Assembly: GCA_963575745.1 (NCBI GenBank)
Contig: CAUYUJ010018577.1
Location: forward strand, 124,501-188,500
Direction: 5' to 3'
Source of the DNA: Prorocentrum cordatum
Lineage: Eukaryota > Sar > Dinophyceae > Prorocentrales > Prorocentraceae
DNA length: 64,000 nucleotides
The position numbers and the translations under genes were made by a program. The notes below the pieces were generated by a model. That model saw only the letters and a list, made by a program, of their open reading frames with translations, searched no databases and was not told the origin of the DNA. Shown in pieces: positions 19,550 to 29,870 of the stretch (position 1 is the stretch's first letter; the number at the start of each line of letters is the position of its first letter).

Positions 19550-20460
19550 CCAGGGCCCGGCTGGGCGCCCGGACGCCCGGACGCCCGGGCGCCCGGACGC
19601 CCGGGCGCCCGGGCGCCCGGGCGCCCGAGCGCCGAGCGCCTGGGCGCCCGGGCGCCCAGACGCCCGGACACGCCCGGACGCCCGGGGGCCCGGACTCGAT
19701 CGCCCGGAGGCCCGGGCGCCCGGACTCCGAAAGCCCCCCAGACGCAAGCCCCCCACCAGACGCCCGGACACGCCCGGATGCCCTGGCGCCATGCGCCCAA
19801 ACGCCTGGGCACGCCCGAGCGCCCGGGCGCGCCCGGACGCCCGCCCGCGCCCGGGCGCCCGGGCGCCCGGGCGCCCGGACGCCCGCCCCGCCCGGGCGCC
19901 CGGGCGCCCAGAACCCGAGCGCCTGGGCGCCCGGGCGCCCGGACGCCCGGGCGCCCGGGGCGCCCGGGCGCCCGCCGGACGCCCGCCCGCGCCCGGGCGC
20001 CCGGGCGCCCAGGAACCCGAGCGCCTGGGCGCCGGGCCCGGACGCCCGGACACGCCCGGACGCCCGGGAGCCCGGGCGCTCGGGCGCCCAGGAGCCCGAG
20101 CGCCTGGGCGCCCGCGCCCGGACGCCCGGACACGCCCGGACGCCCGGGAGCCCGGAATCGATCGCCCGGAAGCCCGGGCGCCCGGACTCCGAAAGCTCCC
20201 GGACGCGAGCCGCCCACCAGACGCCCGGGCGCCCGGACGCCGGACACGCCCAGATGCCCTGGCGCCATGCGCCCAGACGCCCGGGCGTCCGGGGCCCGGA
20301 CGCCCGGGCGCCCGGGCGCCCGGACGTCCGCCGGGCGCCCGGGCGCCGGGGCGCGCCCGGGCGCCGGGCGCCGGACGCCCGGGCGCCCGGACGCCCGGGC
20401 GCCCGGACGCTCGGGCGCCCGGGCACCCGGGCGCCCCGAGGGCCAGGCTGAAGCGCCAGG
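19550..20460. repeat. GC decamer island 1 (CGCCCGGGCG/CGCCCGGACG)
   Basis: About 900 bp of tandem, slightly varied CGCCCGGGCGCCCGGACG units. It has higher-order markers such as GACTCGATCGCCCGGAGGCC and GGACTCCGAAAGC, found again in island 2. The right flank (20470-20510) contains AGATCGCCATCTAAGATC. Its reverse complement matches the left flank of island 2 (GATCTTAAATGGCGATCTGC at 38686), which indicates a dispersed element with defined ends. Confidence 0.9.
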
Positions 20461-20461
20461 A

Positions 20462-21535
20462 GCGCCCATGCGTCCCCAGAGGATTGGCAGATCGCCATCT
20501 AAGATCGGGACAAATCAAGATCTCTATCATAATTCCGTTTTCTCGTTTTTTCTTGGATTTTCACGGAATATTGATATGTGTGCGCATTTTGGCGTTACGG
20601 CGTTTGGTCGCGCTCCCAAAGAGATCTTTGCACGTTTCCGCGTATGTTTCGTCATGCGGCGAGCGAAAATAAAGACATTGTTGGTTTTCGTGCGCGCGCC
20701 GTGACATTGAGACTACGTTTGCAATCATAGCAACTGAGACGGCACAATATGTTTTGCATTGGTTGCTGCAACGCGCGTTGCAAGTGTTCTGCCCACAGGG
20801 TCGGCGGTAGATGTCGCAAGACCGTCACATCAGAAACAACATGTAACATCGATATAAGGGATTTGCAAGTGTCGATCGACGTTTTTCCTGCTGCTGAGAT
20901 GCTGCCGACTTGGTTTCTCGATCGTCGCCTCTGCGCGTGCACGCGCACCGCCGTCGACCGCCGCATGCAACTAGGGCAGACTTGCCATAGCATCCCCTGT
21001 CTCCTCTTTCTGGATTCCCGTCCTTCTCCGCCTCCTTCTCCCTAGCCTCTCGTTCCAGCCCGTCGACCCTACCATCTATCCCTCTACCCATCTCTCTTTT
21101 TCTCTCTCTCTCTCTCTCTCTCTGTCGCCCTCTCTGTTGTGAGTTCCCTCTCACTCCATCTCTCTCGAGCCGCCTCGCTCCGCGGATGCATTTGCTTCTC
21201 CCAACCGCCCACCCATCCCTTTACTCCTCCCACTCTCTCTTCGCATCCCTTCCTGCCCCTCTCCCTGTCCATCTTCTTGCGCTCATCCTCCATCCTCTCC
21301 AGGCATACTCCGCCCTCCCATTTCCCCTCATTCTCCCCTTCACCCTCCCCGTCCCAGTATTGACCTCTTCGTCTATGCCGCGCTGCGTGCATCATCCACG
21401 GGCGAGTGCGAAGGGGCGCAAGCCCAAACACCGAGGAACGCACGTGAACACCAATGCGCACAGTCACGGGCTGGTCCATTGAAATTCAGAGCGCGAACGC
21501 TACGCCTGCATGTGATCACGCAGCAGTTGTAAGCG
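20462..21535. other. No supported gene; (TC)n tract at 21095-21123
   Basis: The interval between GC island 1 and the TTTTATGTGGG tract has only short frames without family resemblance. A TC microsatellite and pyrimidine-rich DNA occupy 21010-21370. Confidence 0.5.
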
Positions 21536-21606
21536 TTTGTTTTTTATATGGTTTTATGTGGGTTTTATGTGGGTGTTATGCGGTTTTATGTGGTGTTATG
21601 TGGTCG
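21536..21606 (+). repeat. TTTTATGTGGG minisatellite, locus 1
   Basis: Six or so degenerate copies of TTTTATGYGGG (GGTTTTATGTGGGTTTTATG and so on). The same motif occurs at 29515-29640 and on the opposite strand at 33597-33652 and 37183-37255. Confidence 0.85.
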
Positions 21607-22056
21607 TGCGTGGCCCCAGGTGCTTGTGTGCAGGCGCTCTAGGAGTCAATGTGGCAGACGACGTTGGTGATCATGAGGTGTTGGCACTTTGTCCACGCGC
21701 ATTCCTCGGTGTCTACTCGTATGCGCGTGATGCAGCGCGGGTCAAAGAACGCAGCACGAGTTCAAATTGCAGCAGCGTCTTACTTGCGATGGCTTAGAAG
21801 CGTGGCATTGGGATGTGACGGGAGAAGGGGAGGGAGGAGTTAAGGGGACGGTGGAAGGGTTAGGAGAGGACGGGAGGGGCCGAGAGGAGTTGGAATAGAA
21901 AGCAACCAATAATACACCATCGTGGGGTTCACGAGGAGAAGGCGGGAGTAGAGGCGAGAGATTGACAGGGAGGGGTAAGAAACAGAAACGGACGGCATGC
22001 CATCGTTCACTCCTTCTCCTCCTCCCACTACCCATGCCATCCAATACCATGAGACA

Positions 22057-24532
22057 TCACTTGTGCATCACTAAACTTGCGACAGCCTCGCAAAACTCAA
22101 CAGGGTAGGCAGCGCTGCGCTTCTGAAGCGCCTTGTCCCCTGTGATCCACCCGCGCCCGAGCCACCCGTTGCCCGAGCGACACACTTCGCTCTTCGTCAG
22201 ACGCACACCTTTCTGATTATTGGCAGCCTGGCGCTGTCGTGCAACCTTAGCAGTCGCGCGCAGCGCTTTGGGGTTGTGAAACGTGGTGTACAGCTTTGTC
22301 GGCTTGAAAAAGGGGCCGCCGAAACCAGCCATGAATGTATTGACACATGAAGCAGAGATCACATCTAGAGCATCAGCCATGCACTGGAACTTATAGAGAG
22401 ACGAGCTCCGCGGCTGCTCAATTAGCATGAAGCACATCCTGCAGTGCGCAAGGAACATCAAGAACGACCTCAGACGTCTGATAGACAACATCATAGTTTG
22501 CAAACGCGACCTGTCAAACCGAGAAACTCATCACCAAATTGAGCCATGTACCCGATCACGGATACGATGGAGCAAAGCGCTGACTTCGGCTTAGATTCGT
22601 TAGCCGACCCACCAACACTGCTCACAACGACCGTGCACCCCCCCCATCACAAACGTATTGCATTGCAGTGTAATGTCTAGATTTGCGCCCCAGTTCTTTG
22701 ATGTTGCATCGGGTTGCATTGCGTTGCGACCCATGGGTTTGCGGTTGCATTCATGTGTTGCATAATTCCTCAGCGTCACATCTCTGCCCTTTCCCTTCCC
22801 CTACTATCGTTGTCGCCCTCGCCATCCCTCCCCTCCCCGTGGTCTCCCAGCTTGTGCGGCACGGTGCGGCACGGCACACTCGCGCGTTGTGCACGCCATG
22901 GCATGTCATTGCACGGTTACGTTCTTTCCATTCTCGAAACCACGCACGGCACGGCATTACAATGCAAGCCTCTGTATCTCCATAACCAGTCACGACCCCA
23001 TGCGCACTTACGACACGGGAGAGTTCACATGAGCCCACACGTACAACAATACGGAAGACAATGTGGGAGATTCAACGGGAAACCATATGGGACGGGTGAC
23101 CAGGCGGGTGACCAGACAGGGGACCAGATAGGGAGATCAGAAGGAAAGGAAGGGGCATTGGTGTGGTACACAGAACGTTAAGTAGGAGCACAAGGGCATA
23201 CGCAATATATTATTGAGTTGGTGCTCGTATACGTGTCTACGCGTATGTATACGTACATGTGTCTGCGGAATATATTGCCAATTGCAAACCGTGGTCTACA
23301 CACCCATATATATATATACACACCAGGGGTTGACATGCCCAGCGAGCATGAGCAACGTGGAGAGATTAACACAGTTGGCCTGCATTGTCGATCTACATTT
23401 ATGTGAGCACACAGCGTGATGTATATACATGTGTATTCGCAGAGCGAACGAGAGGGAGAGAGTCCGAGGTGAAGCAAGACAACGGGCTTGCGGTAGTATC
23501 ACAAAACATGGCAATGATACATTTGACGGTGATAAGGGTGGAGACATGGTATAACAATGTGCGAGGTTGACGGTTAAGGTAGACAGGGTCCCATTAGCAG
23601 GTTGTTAGGGACTCGGGGCATCGGATGTGTTATGTCCAGGGTTCGCCAGTCGATCGTCGTTATCTCGTTAGTTCGATCGGCGTCATCAGGCTAGAATGGG
23701 TTAGGCCCCAGACGTAAGCAGAGCACAGAAGTTAGCTTCGCGAACATCTTGCCGACTCACATCTCCATAAAGATAGTCGGATGTCCTCTTGGTGTGGCTC
23801 CGCGTCATGTTGCCCCAAGTGGCGCAGCAGTTCCCAAGCATAAGACAACCACAATGTTTGATCTGGAGTGTGGAGTAGACGGCCCACAGCGCACCAGGAA
23901 GTTCACATGCGTCTTCTGCGGCATCATCACGTCTGGGAGCTTCCGTTTGAGTCAAACTAGTTTGTTAAACATACAAGTGTGTAGCTATATAGTTCCACAC
24001 ACATGGTCCCCCAACGCGTGATGTGACGCCGTGTCGTGCCGTGCAGTGCGGTTGTTTGCACACCTCAAATCGTGATCCATGCTATGTTGCGCAATGCCGT
24101 TATGCTGTGCCGTGAAGCGGCTTGCCGCGCAGCGGTGCCGCCCCCCCCCCCAAACGGCGCATTGAACCATGCGGTCCAGAACGGAGCTCAGACGAACACG
24201 AATGACGCTTTCCGAGGGTCGTGTCGCTGCATCTCGCTCACCATTCGCATCGGTTGCGTCTCAAACGTAGTTCGTTCACCTCCCTCTGGCCCTTCATGGT
24301 CCTCCCCCGACCCTGCAATGCAGCGAAAGCGCAGTGTCCTGTCGAACGTTCTAGCGACGCCTCCTTTTTCTCTGACCAGCTCCGAGGTCTGCCCCTCCCC
24401 CGAGAACATGTCGAATAGGTCCAGGGTACGGGGGATCTCCACCTCCCCCAGCCACTTCATCGCCGCCCCCGTCAGGAGGGTCATCATCTCCCCATGCGCG
24501 CGCATCATTGGTTTCAAACTCAGCTCGCGCAA
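22057..24532 (-). CDS. DNA-methyltransferase-like protein, multi-exon (gene D)
   Basis: Three coding blocks are recognised on the minus strand. Block 1, about 24532-24300, carries LDLFDMFSGEGQTSELVREK, a motif-I-like loop. Block 2, about 23900-23714, carries GNCCATWGNMTRSHTKRTSD, parallel to PQCSTW...HTKRTDEDPYGN in gene N. Block 3, 22477-22057, carries RMCFMLIEQPRSSSLYKF then GFGGPFFKPTKLY. Blocks 2 and 3 are joined by a GT-AG intron at 22478-23713 (CTTAC|GTCTGG, TATCAG|A), giving TRLRSFLMF across the junction. The order G-loop, Cys motif, E-Q-P resembles C5 cytosine methyltransferase motifs I, IV and VI, with EQP where bacterial enzymes have ENV. Enzyme activity is not established. The true start codon is not identified, since the frame at 24532 does not open with ATG. 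Confidence 0.6.
22478..23713 (-). other. Large intron of gene D (GT-AG)
   Basis: The 1236-nt intron separates the Cys-motif exon from the EQP exon. The donor is AC|GTCTGG and the acceptor CTATCAG|A. The string ACGTCTG occurs at both junctions (23711-23717 and 22471-22477), which may be a target-site duplication or chance. The interior has AT-rich segments near 23200-23420 and no convincing gene. Confidence 0.55.
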
Positions 24533-24544
24533 AGGTATGGGTGA

Positions 24545-25460
24545 CGGGGGATGGGAGGAAGGGAGGGTGGGAGCGGAGAGGGGGGATCAAGTGTGGCATG
24601 GTGCGGGGAGGGCGAGGGGAGGGAGGTGGGAATCGGTGGGTTGGAACGGTTTGGTTTGCGCTGATACGGGGGGAGGGGGATTGCAGGGTGGTGGAGGAGG
24701 TGGAAGAGGAGGAGCAGGAGGAGGAGTGACCCGACGGGAGAGAGGAGATGCGGGGGTGCGGGGGGGGGGGGGAATGTGGATACGAGGAGGTAGGAGAAGG
24801 AGCAGGCACGCTATCCCGAAGTAGGATACCGCCCTTGAAGTAACATCGCCACCGCGCCGAAAGCACGGTGGCGGTGTTACTCGCCAACGTCACCCCGTGG
24901 CGGGTTCTGCCCATATTGAGAAGGTGGACGTGGAGGTGACAGGGGGAATTGCTTGAGGGCAGTTGGCACCGATAGGAACTAGCACGAAGCAGAACACCAT
25001 GAAGGAACTCCATGCACACCCCTGTGTATATGGGTTCGACGCGCTACTAGGAGTGTAGCAGTAAGCGCACGCATATGACGCCCCCTAAGGCGAGTCGCAT
25101 GACTCCTATGTATACGCATATATATACACATATGCTTTATATACATAAACATTCCGAAACCAAGTTATATACATACACATACGTACCGACCGCCAGGTAG
25201 TGGCGACACAAACAAGCATGCTTTACGACCAGCAACTTGCGTCCGCACAGGCGCATTGCACTCACGAATGGCAACCATCTCGCACCACTGCGCATACTGG
25301 ACACATTTATATATATATATATATATGGACAAAACGACCATCACACCATGGACGCGCCTTGAGCACGTAGGAACAACGAGCTGGTCTACAATGTCCCTCT
25401 CTGCCCCCGCTCGGCCACCATCAAACATTCACGGATGACAACACAATGAACAATTGATGA
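24545..25460. other. Intergenic, low-complexity and AT-rich
   Basis: GGA- and G-rich DNA (24545-24790) is followed by unremarkable sequence and an AT-rich stretch with TATATA runs at 25100-25170 and 25306-25326. No gene is supported. Confidence 0.5.
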
Positions 25461-25465
25461 CCACA

Positions 25466-28380
25466 TCATAACGGGATCGTGACAACAGTGTTGGGCCCGT
25501 CCTCCATGTTCGATGCCGTCACCTTCCACTTCGCCTGGTTCGGCTCGATCTCTTCCGCCATGCGGCGGATCCATTTGGGCACAGCCATTGTCAACAGGTG
25601 GATGTTTGTCTTGAGTCGGCCCATGATGGCGAAACAACCGTAGACTGTTCTATGAACTGTAGCACCATGACTGCTCTCAGCTGATACTCTCAGGGCTAGA
25701 TTTAGCCCCTCGTCGACAAACGTGTCATACGCTTTAGGGTTGCCTAGATCCCAGCTCCTGTTGGAATGCACCCGAAGCCACCCTCCAGGGGCCAAATCAA
25801 CTATACTTGAGCGGTTGTTTCAGGAAGGCAGGCAGTTCGATGTCGACACAAGATGGATGATCGAGATCGCAGTGCCCCATTCCGTTAGTTAAACACCGTT
25901 CATGTTCAATCGGATTTGGCACCCATACCTCCTCCTTCCATCTTCGCTACGATTCCCGTCAGAGAACAATTCGTATCTCCTACATACATCCACCCCCTCG
26001 CACCCCTCCCACATCAGCCAATCCCCCAATCCCCGTTTGAAGCCCTCTCCTGCTTGTCAAGTGACCAAACAAGTGAAATTTGGGCGTGGGCTTGACGGAG
26101 GCCTGATCACAGCAAATGAGAAATCTATTGCAGCTGTCCAGCAGGCGCTGGTACTGATCCACTGTGAGTCTCACTGAAGACTTGCGACAAGTTCCTAACC
26201 AGTCCGACAGGCTTTCCCCAGCTGCCAGCAACGGCCGATGATGCTCCACCCCTGCCCGATACTCTCGTAATCGGTCGATCGCAAACTCAAGCATGATGCC
26301 TGCTTCTGCAGCCTTCAGTTTTATTGACCGTCCCGGATGACACGCGTTGCTTGTCTCCCCGCCCGGCATCTTCCACGTCAGCAATTGCACGCGCCTGTCG
26401 TGAGGCACCTGCGCCCTAATGAAAAACGAAAACATGTCTGATTCTAGCCTTTGGATCGCTGCTGAAGGGGCGACACCCCAAGGATTCGAAGCAAGAATCC
26501 GAAGCAAAGCCGCCGCCACCCATCGAAGAACGACTCCAAGGTACACAGTGTGGAGAGAATCTACTGCGAGAGTCCTCGCAGGAGATGTGCACAGGTTCGG
26601 GCTGAAGAGCGGACTGCGGTGATTGCATTCATCGGTCCCCCTTCCGTATTGATCGACATGCCGTCTCCAGAATTTTGCCCGAAACGGCGTCACGAGTGAA
26701 GCGAACTCTTTCGGCACGAGAAGGCTGCCCGCAGGCTCCAGCCGATCCCCCTCCAACAACCCGAGGGCTGGAAACGATCTCTTGAGAATCCTGCCTCTAC
26801 CCGCCTTGCATTTGACCAGCAATTGGGCGAGAGAGTCTCGCAAAAAGTCACTGCCAATATCTACTGTAATCTCGCATGAAACGCAAGCGTCCTCATAGCT
26901 ACCCTCCTGCCGATCTGCCATCAAGAGTCCTGTGTTATGCACGCACCCTGGGATTAAAAGATGCATCGAATCGTTTGGCGTCGGGCAGATCGGGCAGCAA
27001 TGGTAGTGGTTGTTCCACGTTGGTAGCCCTAGAGAGGTCGCGTACTCCGCCCAATCCCCTTTGATATACATAATCATGCACTTCACCCCTAAATGCCCCC
27101 CTTCATCATCTGGCTTATCATTCAGAGGCCACGGGCTGCCATCGTGCATTGCGTTGGGAACCTTACCTTCCACGAGCGCCGACAACTGCCACGCTGTCAC
27201 TTGCATGAGGGAGTGGACCGTGCAGTATCCAGAACACCCACAATCGCAAAACGTGCCCTTTTTCATGATCCCCAGCAAGTGACGCCTGTGGGTCAACAAG
27301 TTAACGACGCTGACCCCGAGGATACTGAACGCTAACCCCTGGGGATAGTGGGCCACGAGGCGTGCGATGGGGCAAGTTCCAACGCTACTGATTTTACAAC
27401 TCTTGGTGCCCTCACGGGGCGAAGTCAAATCCGATTACCACTTTGCTCCACCCCCACTCACCACCAACATTATACGCTACCACCAACGGCTCAAACGAAG
27501 CCGTCGCCAACGCTATTTCCGTCGCAACCGCAGCCCGACGTCACATCGAAGGGACCACGTACACCGCAGTTGAACGCACCCAGCCACCAAAGCAGCTGAC
27601 GCTTTCCAAACTCCCTCCTCTCGCCCCCCCATAATATACACCATCTGTCGTTTCGTGTTTTGTGTAGGCATGCACTCGGATATGGACAAGCACTTAGTCG
27701 TACAAATACACATGTGGATACGCAACCAATCGTGCACATACACGCGCAATTGCGCAATCCAGCGTGTCCTGGGGAGTCGGGTTGGCGTGAGCCTGAACAT
27801 CGGTTCTCCCCGCTGCCTGCCCAGCGTACCTTACCCCATCCATGTAAACTGCCAGAGGTAAAGGCAACGGCCCCCCACGTGACATTGATTCTTGGACTAT
27901 GGGGTTCTGGAGATATGAAGGCAAACTCAAAATTGAATCAAAGTCGTCCTCCCGCCCCTCCTCAAGCATATCTCGCACGTACGGGTCAGCTTTGACCTCG
28001 TCAGCGATGGTGCGAAAGACTTGTCTAAACGGCACCCGTTGGGAACTGATGTGCGCTTGCTTCCTGATCCGCATAGGCATGTCAGCGTAGTAGTACGGCC
28101 CACTCGATGGCAGTCGTCGGTCGAGATGAGATTTGTAACTTCCAGATGGCTTTCCAGGTGGGCTCGCATATTTACCCCAATCAGCACCTGGGACGTCGCA
28201 TACTGACATATAATGGCACAGTATGCAGAAGTCTTGGGCGCTCATTCTTTTCGATGACCCGTAAATTGCTAATAGTGTGTCCAGCGCCCTCGAACCAGCT
28301 TTTCGTTTCTCTGCGGCATTCGGGATCTTTATGAATGTTCGGTTTCGGATGTTGTGTCTGCTTTGGCGTGAACCCCCCAT
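25466..28380 (-). CDS. Transposase-like dinoflagellate family protein, multi-exon (gene B)
   Basis: This is a paralogue of gene A. Exon 1 runs from the ATG at 28380 (MGGSRQSRHNIRNRTFIK) to about 27790. Exon 2 runs from about 27329 to 26050. Exon 3 is 25757-25466. Shared motifs with A: MSAQDFCILCHYMSV, YMDGVRYAGQAAGR, CDCGCSGYC, YIKGDWAEYATSLG, VDSLHTVYLG, SIKLKAAEAGIMLEFAI, TPKFHLFGHL and LGNPKAYDTFVDEGLN. The last intron, 25758-26049, is GA-AG (AAGCAG|GAGAGG to CCAACAG|GAGCTGG) at exactly the position of A's last intron, giving TSRSWDLGNPK. The first intron (about 27330-27790) has no counterpart in A. B lacks A's intron at 2304-2866 and its 160 bp insert. Exon frames are intact, so B may encode a full protein. 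CACTA-type ancestry is a guess from motif layout. Confidence 0.75.
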
Positions 28381-28384
28381 GACC

Positions 28385-28404
28385 TCGATCAGGAAAAGGC
28401 TGCG
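28385..28404 (-). other. Very weak spliced-leader-like sequence before gene B
   Basis: GCAGCCTTTTCCTGATCGAG lies four bases before the ATG at 28380. It keeps AGCC and TTTT of the leader but little else. It is recorded because of its position only. Confidence 0.2.
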
Positions 28405-28574
28405 CGCGAAGCGTGCAATATCACGATTCATACATTCGGGTGGGCAGCTCGAGTATGTACATTGAGGTCGCCAGCGTGGCACAGAGCAGAGAGGATCGAC
28501 ATGGCAAGAGACAGGGACTCATAGCCAGGGATTACACGTCTGTGTCTATACATTTGCATCTGTGTACACATACA

Positions 28575-28740
28575 CAGACAGGGCGAGAGAGAGAGAGAGA
28601 GGAATCGAGGGAGGGATAATGAGAGTGCGATACCAAAAGACAAGTATGGAGCGAGAGAGAGAGAGAGAGAGCAAGCATACGACACACCTCTCTCTCTATG
28701 TATGTCTGTTCATGTACATATATACATATATACATGCACA
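28575..28740. repeat. GA microsatellites and TATACA tract
   Basis: Several GAGAGA runs (28588-28602, 28651-28672) and a TATATACATATATACATG run lie upstream of gene B. No gene is seen between here and 29515. Confidence 0.8.
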
Positions 28741-28744
28741 CTAC

Positions 28745-29510
28745 ACATCACACCGCATGCTGACTTTCGAATACGAAACGCGACCACAACAAGAAAGACC
28801 GATCATAATCGTACCTGATGTGCACAATGATCAAACTGATCGCGCAGCGTAGCTTTGTGAGCACATGTCAGACACCCCCGCTGGACGGGGAGATCAGGGC
28901 AAGAGACAGAGCCGCTGCCTCTCCCGAGGACGACCAAACGAAAATCTTGCGCGGACAAACGTGGCTGCGCGCCAAGGATCTGGCACTTGATGCGCCCACC
29001 TCTCTGCAGATCACCTTTCCCGAAGAGTGTGCTGGTAGTTTTGCGGTGTGGCATCGTTCGATCAGGCTTCCTAGGTTCAACATTGTAACGCATGCTTTAT
29101 GTTGTCCTGAAACCAGAACTGCGCGCATCCAAAAACAATGTTTTTTTGGGCCGTGCTACCTGCACGCCCCCTCCAATTCGGGAAAGATCCGAGCTGCGGA
29201 TGCTTTGCGTCTGGCTGCCATGCTCGCCTCCTTTCTTCAGAAAGGTGGCGCCTTGCGCTCGCAGGCGAACGTCCCCAGGTATCCCGCGCTGTCGCAGAGA
29301 TGCCAAGTCCACCAGCGAGGTTCAGCCCGCTACTGCAACAGACGCATCACTTGAAAGAATGCCAGAGAGGTGGCGCACAAAACTCGGAACTCGGTCGAAT
29401 CCAATTGGCACGGCGTACTTCACCCATTAAATTTGGCCCGGGACCGGCAAACACTGACCGGGGACCGGCAACGCATCAAAAAATCTGGATTTTTCCCGGT
29501 AAACGGGAAA
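28745..29510. other. No supported gene
   Basis: Mixed-composition DNA on the 5' side of gene B. The longest open frame (28818-29354, plus) has no recognisable features, lies against the local gene direction and is not supported. Confidence 0.45.
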
Positions 29511-29514
29511 ATGT

Positions 29515-29640
29515 ACTTTTATGCGGGTTTATGCGGGTTTTATGCGGTGAGCTTTTAGTGTGTTTTTACAGGTAAAAATCAACGTTTATACGAGTTTATA
29601 TAGGTTTTATGTGGCTTTTATGCGGGTTTTATTTTTCTGA
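29515..29640 (+). repeat. TTTTATGCGGG minisatellite, locus 2
   Basis: Degenerate repeats such as TTTTATGCGGGTTTATGCGG, TTTTATGCGGTGAG, GGTTTTATGTGGCTTTTATG and GCGGGTTTTATT. It ends about 230 bp from the stop codon of gene G. Confidence 0.85.
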
Positions 29641-29870
29641 TTTTTTTCTGGTTCGTTTCAGAAAATGTAGAGATTTTGCCGTTTTGCCTTGGTTTCTTCC
29701 AAAATCCGTCAAACAAGCCAATCGCGTGAGTGAAAACCAATGGAAGCGTCGTGCGCGACCGAGGTCCTTGACATAAACCGAGTGTGCTTTGCAAAAGCAG
29801 CTGATGATGGCAGCGCACACGGTCACGTCGCGGGCTTTCGGTCGCGCAAGGCGCATCCATTCGTGATCAA

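Noticed and set aside
18449-20704. 751-codon open frame through CA and GC decamer repeats
   Set aside because: Translation is Thr/His then Arg/Pro/Gly/Ala repeats fixed by the decamer unit. Other frames and the opposite strand are equally open, and no domain is present.
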